This document shows, one piece after another, positions 1 through 8,790 of a stretch of 64,000 bases of DNA. The stretch lies in IMG/VR virus record IMGVR_UViG_3300020205_001800, positions 36,627 to 100,626 of that record. One strand, given 5' to 3'. Source of the stretch: a virus. The notes beneath the pieces were generated by a model. That model was given only the letters and a program-made list of their open reading frames with translations. It was not told the origin of the DNA and ran no database searches. A program made the translations under genes and the position numbers. Numbering within the stretch: the stretch's first letter is position 1; each line of letters begins with the position of its first letter.

Positions 1-1
1 C

Positions 2-904
2 GCAAAAGGGCTATACGCATTTTTCTTGGAAATCGGTAGGGTTGCATCTGTAGATGAGATGTCTGCTGCACACCCTGAAAGTAAGTATGCAATGACAAAA
101 GCAATGAAAGAGTTAAAAGACAGCCACTACATTAAGGCTGTCCGATTTCAACAAAACGCCGGGCAATGGAATACGTTGCTCAAATTTTCTGACCCAAAAC
201 TAAACTTATATGTAACTGAAGCCGACACTCCAAATACGAGTGTTCTGTCTACTGTTAGTACTATAGATATAGACAATAGTACTAGTACAGCTAATAGCTC
301 TAATATAGATACAGTTACTAACGTAACTGTATCTATAGGGGCTGCGCCCCTTAAGAAGAAAGGTACTGTAATGACTTGGCCGACTTTTGATGAAGAGCAA
401 CCTGAACGCAAAAAGTACAGCTTCCGAGTTCAGGAAGAGTCCGACGCTACCCCAGGCGCTGTAGGTAAAGTTGAGGATAAGAAAGCACTCCGAAACCAGA
501 AATACAAAAAGAATAAGTTCATGGCTGTTCCTGAATCGATGCGTCGTAATGAACGGCCTGAAGATCAGTGGACTACCGCCGATCTTGTTGCTGAGTTCTA
601 TGATTTAAACCGCGACGCAGACCACGGCGCCCCAAGCCAAGTTAATGGCAAGCATTTAACAACTTGGATTAACAAGATGGTTGGAGAAGGCGTAACTCGG
701 CTAGCTTTACTAAAAGCAATCCGGATGTTCTTTGCTGATCCCCGACTCACCCGAGATGCGGGAATTGGAAGCCCTCTGTATAGTCGCTTTATTGCCTACT
801 ATCAATCCGTCCATGGAATCGTTTCTCGAGTTGCAGAAACTGTTTATGAAGACGAGGATATGAAGGCACACCAAGAAAAAATGCTTAAGTTATTGGAGGG
901 CTGA
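2..904 (+). CDS. Partial helix-turn-helix replication-initiation-like protein
   Basis: The frame is open to the left edge, so the N-terminus lies outside the window. The first visible residues have the helix pattern of a winged helix-turn-helix domain (EMSAAHPESKYAMTKAMKEL, then a wing). A low-complexity Ser/Thr/Asn linker follows at about residues 80-110, and a helical C-terminal domain comes after it. The gene overlaps the stop of its own frame with the start of an AAA+ helicase loader (TGATG). Phage primosomal initiators often have this winged-helix, linker and helical-domain plan, so a role in loading the replicative helicase is likely, but this is inferred from context. Confidence 0.6.
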   Translation, partial: AKGLYAFFLEIGRVASVDEMSAAHPESKYAMTKAMKELKDSHYIKAVRFQQNAGQWNTLLKFSDPKLNLYVTEADTPNTSVLSTVSTIDIDNSTSTANSSNIDTVTNVTVSIGAAPLKKKGTVMTWPTFDEEQPERKKYSFRVQEESDATPGAVGKVEDKKALRNQKYKKNKFMAVPESMRRNERPEDQWTTADLVAEFYDLNRDADHGAPSQVNGKHLTTWINKMVGEGVTRLALLKAIRMFFADPRLTRDAGIGSPLYSRFIAYYQSVHGIVSRVAETVYEDEDMKAHQEKMLKLLEG

Positions 905-1581
905 TGTATAACATTGCGGAACTTCCCGGAAGCATTCGGGCACAGATTAATGCCGCGGGTCTCCCAATGAAAACCATTGGGTGGCAATTTGATGACCTAG
1001 AACAAAGCGAGTCTTTGGACAAAGTCCGGGATTGGGTGGAATTAGTCCGCTCAGGCAAAGTAATCCAAGCTGCTGGAGAACGCACCTGCGGCCTAGGATT
1101 GATGCTGGTAGGGGAACCTGGTCACGGTAAGACTACTCTCGCGTCTGTGGCCCTACAGGAGCTTTTAATGACCATGCCTAGGACTGTCTGGGGGGTTCCC
1201 GATTCAGCTCCTAAACGACCAGGGCTATTTATGGACTATCCCAAGCTTCTACGACTTCAGAAGGCTCAGTGGTCTGAGTTTGACGATTCAACAGAAACTA
1301 TGATCAATGGGATTTACGGAGAGGCTTCTAGGGAAAACATCGTTCGAACATTTGTTCTAGACGACCTAGGCAAGGAGTACAGAACTGCCAATGGTTGGGC
1401 TGAGAATACGTTTGACGCTCTTTTACGGGCTCGCTTTAATGCCGGCCTTCCCACTATTGTTACGACTAACGTTCCACTAAAAAACTGGGGCACAGTGTAC
1501 GGAGAGCCTATGGGTAGTTTTGCCCGTGAAGCTTTCATTCCACTTGCCATAATAGCTACGCAAGGAGACCGACGACGATGA
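904..1581 (+). CDS. DnaC-like AAA+ helicase loader
   Basis: The 225-residue protein has a Walker A motif (GEPGHGKTT, about residues 71-79) and a Walker B motif (FVLDDLGKEY, about 155). An Asn-bearing strand (TIVTTNVP) after Walker B fits sensor 1. This is the DnaC/IstB-type ATPase plan. It probably places the DnaB-like helicase encoded at 2284 onto single-stranded DNA. It lies between a helix-turn-helix initiator and other replication genes, and its stop overlaps the next start (ATGA). An IstB-type transposase helper is unlikely because no transposase is present. Confidence 0.8.
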   Translation: MYNIAELPGSIRAQINAAGLPMKTIGWQFDDLEQSESLDKVRDWVELVRSGKVIQAAGERTCGLGLMLVGEPGHGKTTLASVALQELLMTMPRTVWGVPDSAPKRPGLFMDYPKLLRLQKAQWSEFDDSTETMINGIYGEASRENIVRTFVLDDLGKEYRTANGWAENTFDALLRARFNAGLPTIVTTNVPLKNWGTVYGEPMGSFAREAFIPLAIIATQGDRRR

Positions 1582-1877
1582 GGACATCAATGACAAACGA
1601 TTGGCAAACCACTCAGATTTTTCTTTCTGACAATGGTGTTTTTGAGGTAGAAGTAAGCGCCTCTAGTTTTCGGCTTCGTTGTAAATGCAATGGTTACTCA
1701 ACTCGTTTAAGTTGCAAACATACACGATTTGTAAAACAACGCATGAATGCTAATAACGGCATTTACCCAACAGAGATTTCTACTAAGGCCTCAAAAGTAG
1801 ACACCCTTATTGCAAGTAAAGATCCAAAAGCTTTTAGAGAGCTTTTAATTCATTACGGCAAAATCGAGGTTATTTAA
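1578..1877 (+). CDS. Small SWIM-type zinc-finger protein
   Basis: This 99-residue protein has a C-x-C-x8-C-x-H pattern (RCKCNGYSTRLSCKHTRF), which matches the SWIM zinc finger found in proteins that bind DNA or proteins. An AAGGAG ribosome site at 1562-1567 favours the ATG at 1578 over a second ATG at 1590. The gene is coupled to the helicase loader. Function is unknown; a replication accessory role is inferred from position. Confidence 0.65.
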   Translation: MRTSMTNDWQTTQIFLSDNGVFEVEVSASSFRLRCKCNGYSTRLSCKHTRFVKQRMNANNGIYPTEISTKASKVDTLIASKDPKAFRELLIHYGKIEVI

Positions 1878-2297
1878 ATGCGAGGGGGGGATATCTCAAA
1901 CGAGGTTCCTCTCCGAGTAGCTGTGACAGTTGATTGCGTCCTTTCCCGTAGACCAACAATCAAAAAAGTATTAGGTGTCACGGTGACTGGTCAAGAGGTT
2001 ACTTATAACCGTCAAGCACTTTCTTTGTTTTGGCGATTTGCAGATAAGCAGGGTTACACCCTAGAGTTGGTCGGGTTCGACTATTCACAAAAAGACATGG
2101 ACAGTGTCTTGGAAGATCTTGACAACTTAGGCACTAATCCGTTTAACTACGCACATTCTTATAACGTACCGGCAGATCTAGTTGCAGAACTTCCTTATAG
2201 ACCAGAATTAAAGTATGTTGTAGACATTCCAGCAAGAGCTGGTCGTTATGGATCTTGGTATTTAGACATGGAGGCGATTGCAAATGGCAGCAGATAA
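1878..2297 (+). CDS. Conserved-looking protein of unknown function
   Basis: A 139-residue soluble protein. An N-terminal strand, VAVTVDCVL, and a later acidic strand, YVVDIPA, faintly recall a HAD-like fold, but the nucleophile signature DxDx(T/V) is not intact, so no enzyme is claimed. The ATG directly follows the upstream stop. Its last 14 bases overlap the DnaB-like helicase gene, so the two are probably co-translated. Confidence 0.6.
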   Translation: MRGGDISNEVPLRVAVTVDCVLSRRPTIKKVLGVTVTGQEVTYNRQALSLFWRFADKQGYTLELVGFDYSQKDMDSVLEDLDNLGTNPFNYAHSYNVPADLVAELPYRPELKYVVDIPARAGRYGSWYLDMEAIANGSR

Positions 2298-3522
2298 TGA
2301 GGTTCGTCTCTTATCTAGAGCAATACGTACTCGTGATATCACACCGCTACTTGAAGCTGGTGTAGAAGATAACTGGTTTTTTGTAGATGAAAATAAGCAA
2401 GTGTGGCGATTCCTACGTCAACATTGGACTAAGTACGCAGAAGTTCCAACAGCAGTAACAGTTAAAGATAATTTTCCCGCCTATCGTTTATTAGCTGTAG
2501 AAGATTCTGCTGAATACTTACTAGACCAGTTAATTGAGTATCGTAAACGTCAAAGCATTATTGAAGTAGTACAAACTTCCGCAGAAGCAATTGCTAGCGG
2601 GGATCACAACGCTGCCTTAGCTGTTATGAATCAGGGCATTGCCCGAATTGCAGACGATGGGCCATCAGAGTCTACGGATATCGATTTAACAGAAAATGCA
2701 ACACAACGTTTTGAGGAATATTTAAATATAAAGACTAGACCTAACGGTTTAATTGGTTTTGCTACAGGGTTTAAAACTATTGATCAGGCTACTGCCGGTT
2801 TACAGCCGGGACAGTTAGTGACAATTATTGCGCCACCTAAAACAGGTAAATCTGTTCTTGCAATGCAAATGGCAGTGAATGTACACCGAGACGGGTTTGT
2901 TCCGATGTTCCAATCTTTTGAAATGACAAACATGGAGCAACAGCATCGTCACGATTCCATGCGAGCTCAGATTGCACACTCTCGCCTTATTCGAGGAAAC
3001 CTTAACAAGGACGAAGAAGCTAGGTACATGAAGACGTTGGAAGAAATGGAGCAGATGCACAAGTTTTACTTAACTGATTCTGTTTCTGCTATGACCGTAA
3101 CTGGACTTGCGGCAAAGATTGAAAAGATTCGTCCAGACATTGTGTTTATTGACGGCGTCTATCTTATGACCGACGACGTTAGTGGGGAACAAAACACTCC
3201 ACAAGCATTAACCAGTATCACCCGTAATTTGAAGCATTTAGCTATGGCTAAGCAACTTCCTATTGTGGTTTCTACCCAGGTCTTGCTATGGAAGATGAAG
3301 AAACGCCAAGTGTCCGCGGATGCTATTGGTTACTCATCATCTTTTTATCAAGATTCAGATGTAATCCTTGGATTGCAAAGGCAAGATGAAGAAGACGACA
3401 GTTCTCGTGAACTTCGTATAGTTGCTAGCCGTAACTGCGGTCCAGCAACAAGTGATCTACTTTGGGACTGGGAAGAAGGGAAATTTGAAGAGTATGGATC
3501 TCCTCAATTTAAGTCCGTTTAA
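2284..3522 (+). CDS. DnaB-like replicative DNA helicase
   Basis: The 412-residue protein has the DnaB/RecA-fold ATPase core: Walker A APPKTGKSV near residue 183, Walker B VFIDGVYLM near 286, and a downstream strand ending STQVLL that fits the DnaB Gln-bearing motif. An N-terminal helical domain of about 150 residues precedes it. The ATG at 2284 is preferred because GGAGG stands at 2271-2275. The neighbouring loader and primase support its role as the fork helicase. The canonical arginine finger region was not verified. Confidence 0.82.
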   Translation: MAADNEVRLLSRAIRTRDITPLLEAGVEDNWFFVDENKQVWRFLRQHWTKYAEVPTAVTVKDNFPAYRLLAVEDSAEYLLDQLIEYRKRQSIIEVVQTSAEAIASGDHNAALAVMNQGIARIADDGPSESTDIDLTENATQRFEEYLNIKTRPNGLIGFATGFKTIDQATAGLQPGQLVTIIAPPKTGKSVLAMQMAVNVHRDGFVPMFQSFEMTNMEQQHRHDSMRAQIAHSRLIRGNLNKDEEARYMKTLEEMEQMHKFYLTDSVSAMTVTGLAAKIEKIRPDIVFIDGVYLMTDDVSGEQNTPQALTSITRNLKHLAMAKQLPIVVSTQVLLWKMKKRQVSADAIGYSSSFYQDSDVILGLQRQDEEDDSSRELRIVASRNCGPATSDLLWDWEEGKFEEYGSPQFKSV

Positions 3523-3745
3523 CGGAAGCCAGTTATGCGCCGAGGTTGATCCGGAGTTGTTCTTTCCCGAAGAGTATGAAAACAGACTGGCAGTGCTTAC
3601 TGCAAAGTCTGTTTGTAATGAATGCCCTCTAACCAGTGCATGTTTAACATACGCATTAGCTAACCCAGAACTTGACGGTATCTGGGGAGCTACAACTCCC
3701 AGAGAGCGACGTAATATGCGTCGCCGAAAGAAGGCATCAAGATGA
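3494..3745 (+). CDS. WhiB-family iron-sulfur regulator (copy 1)
   Basis: This 83-residue protein has the WhiB plan: one N-terminal Cys (SQLCAEVDPELFF), then a CxxC and a further Cys (VCNECPLTSAC), then a G(I/V)WG-type turn (DGIWGATTP) and a basic tail (RERRNMRRRKK). Four Cys ligate a [4Fe-4S] cluster in characterised WhiB proteins, which bind the host sigma factor. The chosen ATG gives the usual WhiB length; a longer reading would overlap the helicase gene deeply. This is one of three WhiB paralogues in the window. Confidence 0.9.
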   Translation: MDLLNLSPFNGSQLCAEVDPELFFPEEYENRLAVLTAKSVCNECPLTSACLTYALANPELDGIWGATTPRERRNMRRRKKASR

Positions 3746-4005
3746 AAGAAATTAAAGATTTAAAGCCAAGTTATGAAAACGCTATGGACCTTAGAGGAGA
3801 ACCTACACACGTATGCGTTTGTGGATCTACCTTGTGGGATATAAAAGCTATGTTCCAAGATTACGAAATTTCTATGTACTTTTTAGACATGGAATGTTCT
3901 GAATGTGGCTCTATGGCTACGGCACCTACGTTAGTAGATATGCCAGAAGATTACGTAATGATGGATGACCGACCTAAGGAGGAATATGATGGGGAAGAAG
4001 AGTAA
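3742..4005 (+). CDS. Small zinc-ribbon protein
   Basis: 87 residues with a C-x-C pair (HVCVCGS) and a C-x2-C pair (MECSECGS) about 30 residues apart, which would form a zinc ribbon. The tail is acidic. The start overlaps the WhiB stop by four bases (ATGA). Function is unknown. Confidence 0.65.
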   Translation: MKEIKDLKPSYENAMDLRGEPTHVCVCGSTLWDIKAMFQDYEISMYFLDMECSECGSMATAPTLVDMPEDYVMMDDRPKEEYDGEEE

Positions 4006-4216
4006 CGAAGACGACCTACGTTCATATGGGTACATGACCCCAGGTGAATTTGTAGACGCTTTGGTTCCAGGACTTAAGGAATACTTACGACATAATTGGG
4101 GAGTTAAACCTGATGAGTTGTATCACCCAGAAGATTTGTTTTCTAACGCAGAGATCTATCTTCAAGTTGCTAGGCACGTAGCCGGTGATTTTATAGTCGC
4201 ACCAAAAAGGAAGTAA
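3989..4216 (+). CDS. Small unknown protein
   Basis: A 75-residue protein. The ATG at 3989 has GGAGG at 3978-3982 and is preferred to an upstream ATG that lies inside the preceding gene. No domain was recognised. It lies directly before the primase gene, whose ATG follows its stop codon without a gap. Confidence 0.6.
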   Translation: MGKKSNEDDLRSYGYMTPGEFVDALVPGLKEYLRHNWGVKPDELYHPEDLFSNAEIYLQVARHVAGDFIVAPKRK

Positions 4217-5194
4217 ATGTATAGAGAAGGGGATGTGCAGAAGGCTCTTCTGCGCTTGGGTATTCCGACCGATCAACGCAATAGTGAGTTGATCGGTATT
4301 TGCCCTATGCACTTAGAACGTACTGGGCGAGAAGACCATAACCCTTCATGGTCTATCAACCTAGAGACCGGTGTCCACCACTGCTTCTCCTGTGGATACA
4401 AAGGTACGCTCCTGACGCTTGTTGCGGAGGTTCAGGATTTTCAGACTAGCTGGGGACGTTTGGATTACGAAGCTGCTAAAACGTGGCTACGTAGTAATGT
4501 GGAGATTGATTTTGAGCTTCTATCAAAAGAACTTGAAGCATTAAAAGATTCTTACGTCTCGCCTCCTCGCCCCATTGAGATGGGCGAGGCACGGTTAGCT
4601 GTTTATTCTGAACCTCCCCAATGGGCGTTAGAGGCACGAGGCTTAACAGCGGAAGCTTGTGCTACTTATAGAGTTATGTGGGACGCTCGCGCAGAAACTT
4701 GGATTACCCCTATCCGTAACCCAGATACTGGGAAATTACTGGGGTGGCAAGAAAAAGGACAAACAAACAGAACATTTCGCAACCGCCCCACGGGTATAGC
4801 TAAATCTACAGCTCTATTTGGTTTAGAGGCTTGGGAACAAGGAACTATGCTTGTAGTTGAATCACCATTAGACGTAGTAAAAGTTTCTTCTGTTGGTTTT
4901 GGCCAACACACAGTGGCTACTTTTGGCGCTGTAGTGAGCGACGCTCAAGTAGAGCTTTTTCGTAAAGCTGATCGTTTAATTATGGCCTTTGATAACCCTA
5001 ATATCGATGCCGCTGGCAAAAAAGCCTCACTAGCGATCTTGGCAAAAGTTAGGACGCTGGGCATGGAATGTTCGTTTTTTAACTACGGAGATTCCGGAGT
5101 TAAAGATGTTGGCGATATGACCGCAGACCGTATAAGATACGGTATAGAAAATGCTAAACACTGCGTATTCGGAGAGTCCGCAATCTACGGTTAG
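4217..5194 (+). CDS. DnaG-type DNA primase
   Basis: The 325-residue protein begins with a CHC2-like zinc finger: C29-x2-H32 and C56-x2-C59 (CFSCGYKG). A TOPRIM-like segment follows, with the conserved Glu in LVVESPLDVV and an acidic strand LIMAFDNPNID. These are the zinc-binding and catalytic parts of DnaG-like primases. It is shorter than host DnaG and lacks a clear C-terminal helicase-interaction domain. It sits between the DnaB-like helicase and the SNF2-type helicase and probably makes the primers for lagging-strand synthesis. Confidence 0.85.
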   Translation: MYREGDVQKALLRLGIPTDQRNSELIGICPMHLERTGREDHNPSWSINLETGVHHCFSCGYKGTLLTLVAEVQDFQTSWGRLDYEAAKTWLRSNVEIDFELLSKELEALKDSYVSPPRPIEMGEARLAVYSEPPQWALEARGLTAEACATYRVMWDARAETWITPIRNPDTGKLLGWQEKGQTNRTFRNRPTGIAKSTALFGLEAWEQGTMLVVESPLDVVKVSSVGFGQHTVATFGAVVSDAQVELFRKADRLIMAFDNPNIDAAGKKASLAILAKVRTLGMECSFFNYGDSGVKDVGDMTADRIRYGIENAKHCVFGESAIYG

Positions 5195-5202
5195 GGGCAA
5201 AC

Positions 5203-5427
5203 ATGTTAGCTTATTGGTCCTGGATTCTTGTAGCTATTGGCGTATCTGGAATTTTTCTTGTAGGTCGTAAAACAATTTGGGGTTGGCTAATCCTTTGCGT
5301 TAACGAGTGCCTTTGGATTGTTTACGCAGTAACAACAGAGCAGCATGGGTTTATTGTAGGTGCCATTATTTATGGCATGGTTTACGTAAAGTCATTCTTG
5401 CATTGGAAACGAGACGAACTCGTATGA
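5203..5427 (+). CDS. Small membrane protein
   Basis: 74 residues with three hydrophobic stretches (about residues 5-20, 25-43 and 48-64) and a charged C-terminus (HWKRDELV). The Trp-rich second helix loosely resembles half of a PnuC-like transporter, but it is too short to call. It overlaps the following helicase gene by ATGA. Confidence 0.6.
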   Translation: MLAYWSWILVAIGVSGIFLVGRKTIWGWLILCVNECLWIVYAVTTEQHGFIVGAIIYGMVYVKSFLHWKRDELV

Positions 5428-6980
5428 CTTTTACAGGCACATTACTTCCGTACCAACCGGAAGCCGTCGACGCCATGGTCGAACGCGGAAAGATGTTGGT
5501 TGCTTATGATTTAGGGCTTGGAAAGACTGTATTGACTATTGCGGCTATCGAATCGCTGATGGACAGCGGTTCTATCCGGGAGCCTGGTATCATTATCTGT
5601 CTTTCCAGCCTTAAGTATCAGTGGGCGGAACAAATTAGAAAGTTTACCGATGGAACTTCAACACCTCTGGTTATCGATGGAACGCCGAAGCAACGAGCAG
5701 CGCAATACGCCGAAGCTTTTGACTGGGGGCATTCACTCGTGGATTACGTCATTATTAACTACGAGCAAGTTGTTAACGACTGGGAGTATGTACGACAGCT
5801 CGCTACGGGATTCGTTGTCTGCGACGAAGCAACCGCCATCAAAAGTTTTAGATCCAAACGATCTAAGTACGTAAAGAAACTTAGCAGCCCTTACAAGTTT
5901 GCTTTAACAGGCACCCCAGTAGAGAACGGCAAGCCTGAAGAACTATTTTCAATTATGCAGTTTGTAGATCCTAAAGTTCTTGGACGGTTTGATTTATTTG
6001 ACTCAACCTTTATTGTGCGCAATCGCTTTGGCGGTGTAGAGCGCTATCGCAATCTACCCGTACTAAATAAGACTCTTAGTAAAGCATGCGTTCGCAAGCG
6101 TCAAACAGATGCAGACGTCGCACCCTTCCTTCCCGAAACCATTTTTGCGGAGCCCATTTTGGTAGAATTTGATTCAGCAGGCGCTAAGTTGTATAAATCT
6201 ATTGCTAATGAGATTTTGACTGATCTTGATGAGGCGGTAGATTCTTATGGCGCAGCTTTTGATATATTCTCGCACTACGGCCAGGCAGACCAATGGGATG
6301 GGGCCGACGCGCTACGTGGCCGGATTATGTCAAAGCTAACTGCTCTACGTATGCTTTGCGACAATCCTGAGCTACTACAGTTCTCAATCTCTACATCGGG
6401 GTACGTTGAGGAACTATCTACTGCAGGACGCCTTGATAAGGTGAACAAAGCACCAAAGCTTTCCGCACTTAAGGAGTATGTCAACAACTTCTTAGAGTCG
6501 GATGATAGAAACAAAGTTGTTATCTTTACTAGTTATGTTCACATGGTTGATATGATTAGAGAAGCGCTAGATTATGAAAGCCGTCCGTATACAGGAGTAA
6601 TGAATGCTAAAGAAAAAGAAGAATCAAAAGTTGCTTTCCAAACCGAAGAGAGCATTCGCATCCTTGTCAGCTCTGACGCTGGGGGTTATGGTGTTGATTT
6701 ACCTCAAGCTAACCTTCTTATTAATTATGATCTCCCGTGGAACGCAGGACTCGCACTTCAACGTAATGGACGAATCCGAAGAGCCTCAAGCACCTGGCCA
6801 TCTATAGTCATTCAAGACTTCCTTATGGAGGGGTCAATTGAAGAACGTCAACACTCTATGCTGGTCCAAAAAATGGCTGTAGCTAACGCTGTAATCGACG
6901 GTGAGGGCATTAATGCGCAGGGTGGAGTAGAACTAAATGTAGGCACACTTAGGGCTTTCCTACAGAACATTACGGTTTAA
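5424..6980 (+). CDS. SNF2-family superfamily 2 DNA helicase/translocase
   Basis: 518 residues with all the main SF2 motifs: Q-like LPYQPEAV near residue 8, Walker A DLGLGKT at 29-35, a DEAT box (VVCDEATAIKSF), motif III (ALTGTPVENG), and in the second lobe motif V (SSDAGGYGVDLPQA) and motif VI (QRNGRIRRAS). The true start is the ATG at 5424 that overlaps the previous stop. Phage members of this family act in fork restart and recombination. No nuclease domain is fused to it. Confidence 0.88.
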   Translation: MTFTGTLLPYQPEAVDAMVERGKMLVAYDLGLGKTVLTIAAIESLMDSGSIREPGIIICLSSLKYQWAEQIRKFTDGTSTPLVIDGTPKQRAAQYAEAFDWGHSLVDYVIINYEQVVNDWEYVRQLATGFVVCDEATAIKSFRSKRSKYVKKLSSPYKFALTGTPVENGKPEELFSIMQFVDPKVLGRFDLFDSTFIVRNRFGGVERYRNLPVLNKTLSKACVRKRQTDADVAPFLPETIFAEPILVEFDSAGAKLYKSIANEILTDLDEAVDSYGAAFDIFSHYGQADQWDGADALRGRIMSKLTALRMLCDNPELLQFSISTSGYVEELSTAGRLDKVNKAPKLSALKEYVNNFLESDDRNKVVIFTSYVHMVDMIREALDYESRPYTGVMNAKEKEESKVAFQTEESIRILVSSDAGGYGVDLPQANLLINYDLPWNAGLALQRNGRIRRASSTWPSIVIQDFLMEGSIEERQHSMLVQKMAVANAVIDGEGINAQGGVELNVGTLRAFLQNITV

Positions 6981-6989
6981 AATAGTTGA

Positions 6990-7133
6990 ATGCCTAACGC
7001 ACCTAAGACTCCGACACGTACGATCCGTGTCTCCGCAGACCTTTGGGCTGCCGTTAAAGAAAAGGCCGCCATTGAGGGCCGTACCGTAACAGATGTCATC
7101 ATTGAGGCGCTAAAGGCGTATATCTCGGAATAA
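6990..7133 (+). CDS. Ribbon-helix-helix DNA-binding protein
   Basis: A 47-residue protein with the RHH/CopG pattern: a strand TRTIRVSAD, helix A (WAAVKEKAAIEG) and a turn into helix B (TVTDVIIEALKAYI). Such dimers act as small transcription repressors. It starts nine bases after the helicase stop. The free 80-base stretch after it could hold the promoter or operator of the Hsp20 gene; I see no firm site. Confidence 0.75.
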   Translation: MPNAPKTPTRTIRVSADLWAAVKEKAAIEGRTVTDVIIEALKAYISE

Positions 7134-7213
7134 AACCTGAGGTAGTATTGTTATACCCAAGCTTGCCCAACACCGGGGAGCTTATTTACTAGTTATCGTC
7201 TAAGGAGATAATT

Positions 7214-7708
7214 ATGGCTATGCCTGGAGGAAATAAGGGATACCCAGATCACGACTGGACCCGTAAAGAGCAGTTCCCAGCAACACCACCAAAACCAATT
7301 ACAATCCAAACTTTATTCCCAAATTTTGACCGTTGGGCTATTGGATTTGACCCTTTGCTTGAAACACTAAAAGCAATTTCATCAGACTCAAAGTTAACTT
7401 CATACCCCCCGTACAACATTTTTAAGACTAAGGACAACTATGTCTTGGAGATCGCTGCAGCTGGGTTTGCTAAAGAAGACATCAAAATCTCTGTTAAAGA
7501 ACTAACATTGACCGTAGAAGGCTCCGCCCTACCGTCTGTGGATAACTATGTTCATAAAGGCATTGCATCTAGAGACTTCAAGCAAGACTTTTGCTTAGCT
7601 GAGTACGTTGTAGTTGACGGCGCTGAGATGAAGGACGGTATGCTTAGGATCCTTCTACGTCAGGAACTTCCTGAAGAGAAGAAGCCGAAAGTAATTAAAA
7701 TCTCGTAA
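7214..7708 (+). CDS. Hsp20/alpha-crystallin small heat-shock protein
   Basis: 164 residues. The alpha-crystallin domain runs from about residue 60 (PPYNIFKTKDNYVLEIAAAG) through the strand series to LRILLRQELPEE at the end. AAGGAG at 7202-7207 marks the start. Phages of several types carry Hsp20 proteins, thought to hold partly folded virion or host proteins. The classical C-terminal I-x-I anchor appears as VIKIS. Context (replication genes, tRNA) does not specify its client. Confidence 0.88.
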   Translation: MAMPGGNKGYPDHDWTRKEQFPATPPKPITIQTLFPNFDRWAIGFDPLLETLKAISSDSKLTSYPPYNIFKTKDNYVLEIAAAGFAKEDIKISVKELTLTVEGSALPSVDNYVHKGIASRDFKQDFCLAEYVVVDGAEMKDGMLRILLRQELPEEKKPKVIKIS

Positions 7709-7716
7709 TTGGGATT

Positions 7717-7788
7717 TGGCCCTTAGCTCAGCGGCAGAGCGGGAAGCTGTTAACTTCTAGGTCCCTGGTTCGATCCCAGGAGGGCCAG
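7717..7788 (+). tRNA. tRNA-Asn (anticodon GUU)
   Basis: A full cloverleaf can be drawn. The acceptor stem pairs TGGCCCT (7717-7723) with AGGGCCA (7781-7787). The anticodon stem is GGAAG/CTTCT with one G-U pair and the loop CTGTTAA, anticodon GTT at 7749-7751. The T arm is CCTGG-TTCGATC-CCAGG. The discriminator G73 is followed by CA, so a complete CCA end is not encoded. Confidence 0.93.
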
Positions 7789-7844
7789 CAATTTGCATCA
7801 TGTCAGTGGTGTGGTATATGGTTTGATTCAAAGGAGGGCAAAAT

Positions 7845-8279
7845 ATGCCAAAAATTATTCCACCAGAACGCGTACCCGAAACAGGTCTTGTTGCAAAGGT
7901 GCGTAAGTTTATAACTCTTAAGCGTCAAATTGATGACTTAACAAAAGAACAAGGTGCAATTAAAACAGAGCTTTCTGATTTAGTTGATACTACCGGTGAA
8001 CCAGATGACAAAGGTCATCTATGGTTGCCACTACCCCAAGAGGTAGATGGTTATCGTTCTTTGCAGCGCCAAAAACGCATTTCACAACGCCTCGATTCAG
8101 ATGCAGCAGAAAAACTTCTTAAAGAAAAAGGGTTAGACTCTCGTTGCTATACACAACTTCCAGTACTGCAGGAAGATGAAGTAATGGCGTGTCTATACGA
8201 AGGCCTTCTCACAGAAGAAGAAGTTGACCTTATGTATCCAAAGAGCATTACATGGGCGTTCGTACCAAGTAAGAGCTAA
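7845..8279 (+). CDS. Unknown protein with N-terminal coiled coil
   Basis: 144 residues. A charged helix at about residues 18-50 (RKFITLKRQIDDLTKEQG) is predicted to form a coiled coil and is followed by a compact C-terminal part. The arrangement vaguely recalls Gam-like nuclease inhibitors, but no diagnostic motif is visible. AGGAGGG precedes the ATG. Confidence 0.6.
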   Translation: MPKIIPPERVPETGLVAKVRKFITLKRQIDDLTKEQGAIKTELSDLVDTTGEPDDKGHLWLPLPQEVDGYRSLQRQKRISQRLDSDAAEKLLKEKGLDSRCYTQLPVLQEDEVMACLYEGLLTEEEVDLMYPKSITWAFVPSKS

Positions 8280-8280
8280 C

Positions 8281-8751
8281 ATGAACGACGACGCATTTGA
8301 CAAGCTATTCGGCGACCTGGAAGAGTACTACCCAGGTTCAAAGCGCAAACGTCGCGCACCGGATCCAAATGCAAAGAAAAAAGAAATTTCTACACCCGGT
8401 ATGTGGGATAAAGATCCCCAGGTAAAAACCTTACCTAACGGAAAGGTGCTAGAATTGTTTAGTGCGGGAGCTATGGCTCTTGCTCTAAATAGACCGTTAG
8501 TTACTTTGAGGCTTTGGGAACGAAAAGGTTATATACCACGTGCACCCTATCGCTTAAAGTCAATGATGGTAAATGGTGTAAAGAAGCCCGGATGGCGGAT
8601 GTACAGCAGAACTATCGTCGAAGAAACTATAAAGTCGTTTCAATCTAGAGGGCTCTTAGACGCTCCTCGGATTGATTGGAATCGAAATCCAGATCTCTCA
8701 TTTGAATTAATGGAGAAATGGACTAAGATTCATGATGAAGAAACAAACTAA
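8281..8751 (+). CDS. MerR-like helix-turn-helix protein
   Basis: 156 residues. Residues of about 60-120 resemble a MerR/excisionase winged helix: FSAGAMALALNRPLVTLRLW followed by ERKGYIPRAPYR and a wing ending GWRMYSR. A basic N-terminal stretch (SKRKRRAP) precedes it. It probably binds DNA; regulation or replication roles are both possible. It lies one base after the previous stop. Confidence 0.65.
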   Translation: MNDDAFDKLFGDLEEYYPGSKRKRRAPDPNAKKKEISTPGMWDKDPQVKTLPNGKVLELFSAGAMALALNRPLVTLRLWERKGYIPRAPYRLKSMMVNGVKKPGWRMYSRTIVEETIKSFQSRGLLDAPRIDWNRNPDLSFELMEKWTKIHDEETN

Positions 8752-8790
8752 CTACTACCTATGGCTAATGGCTAAGAAAGGAACACTCGT

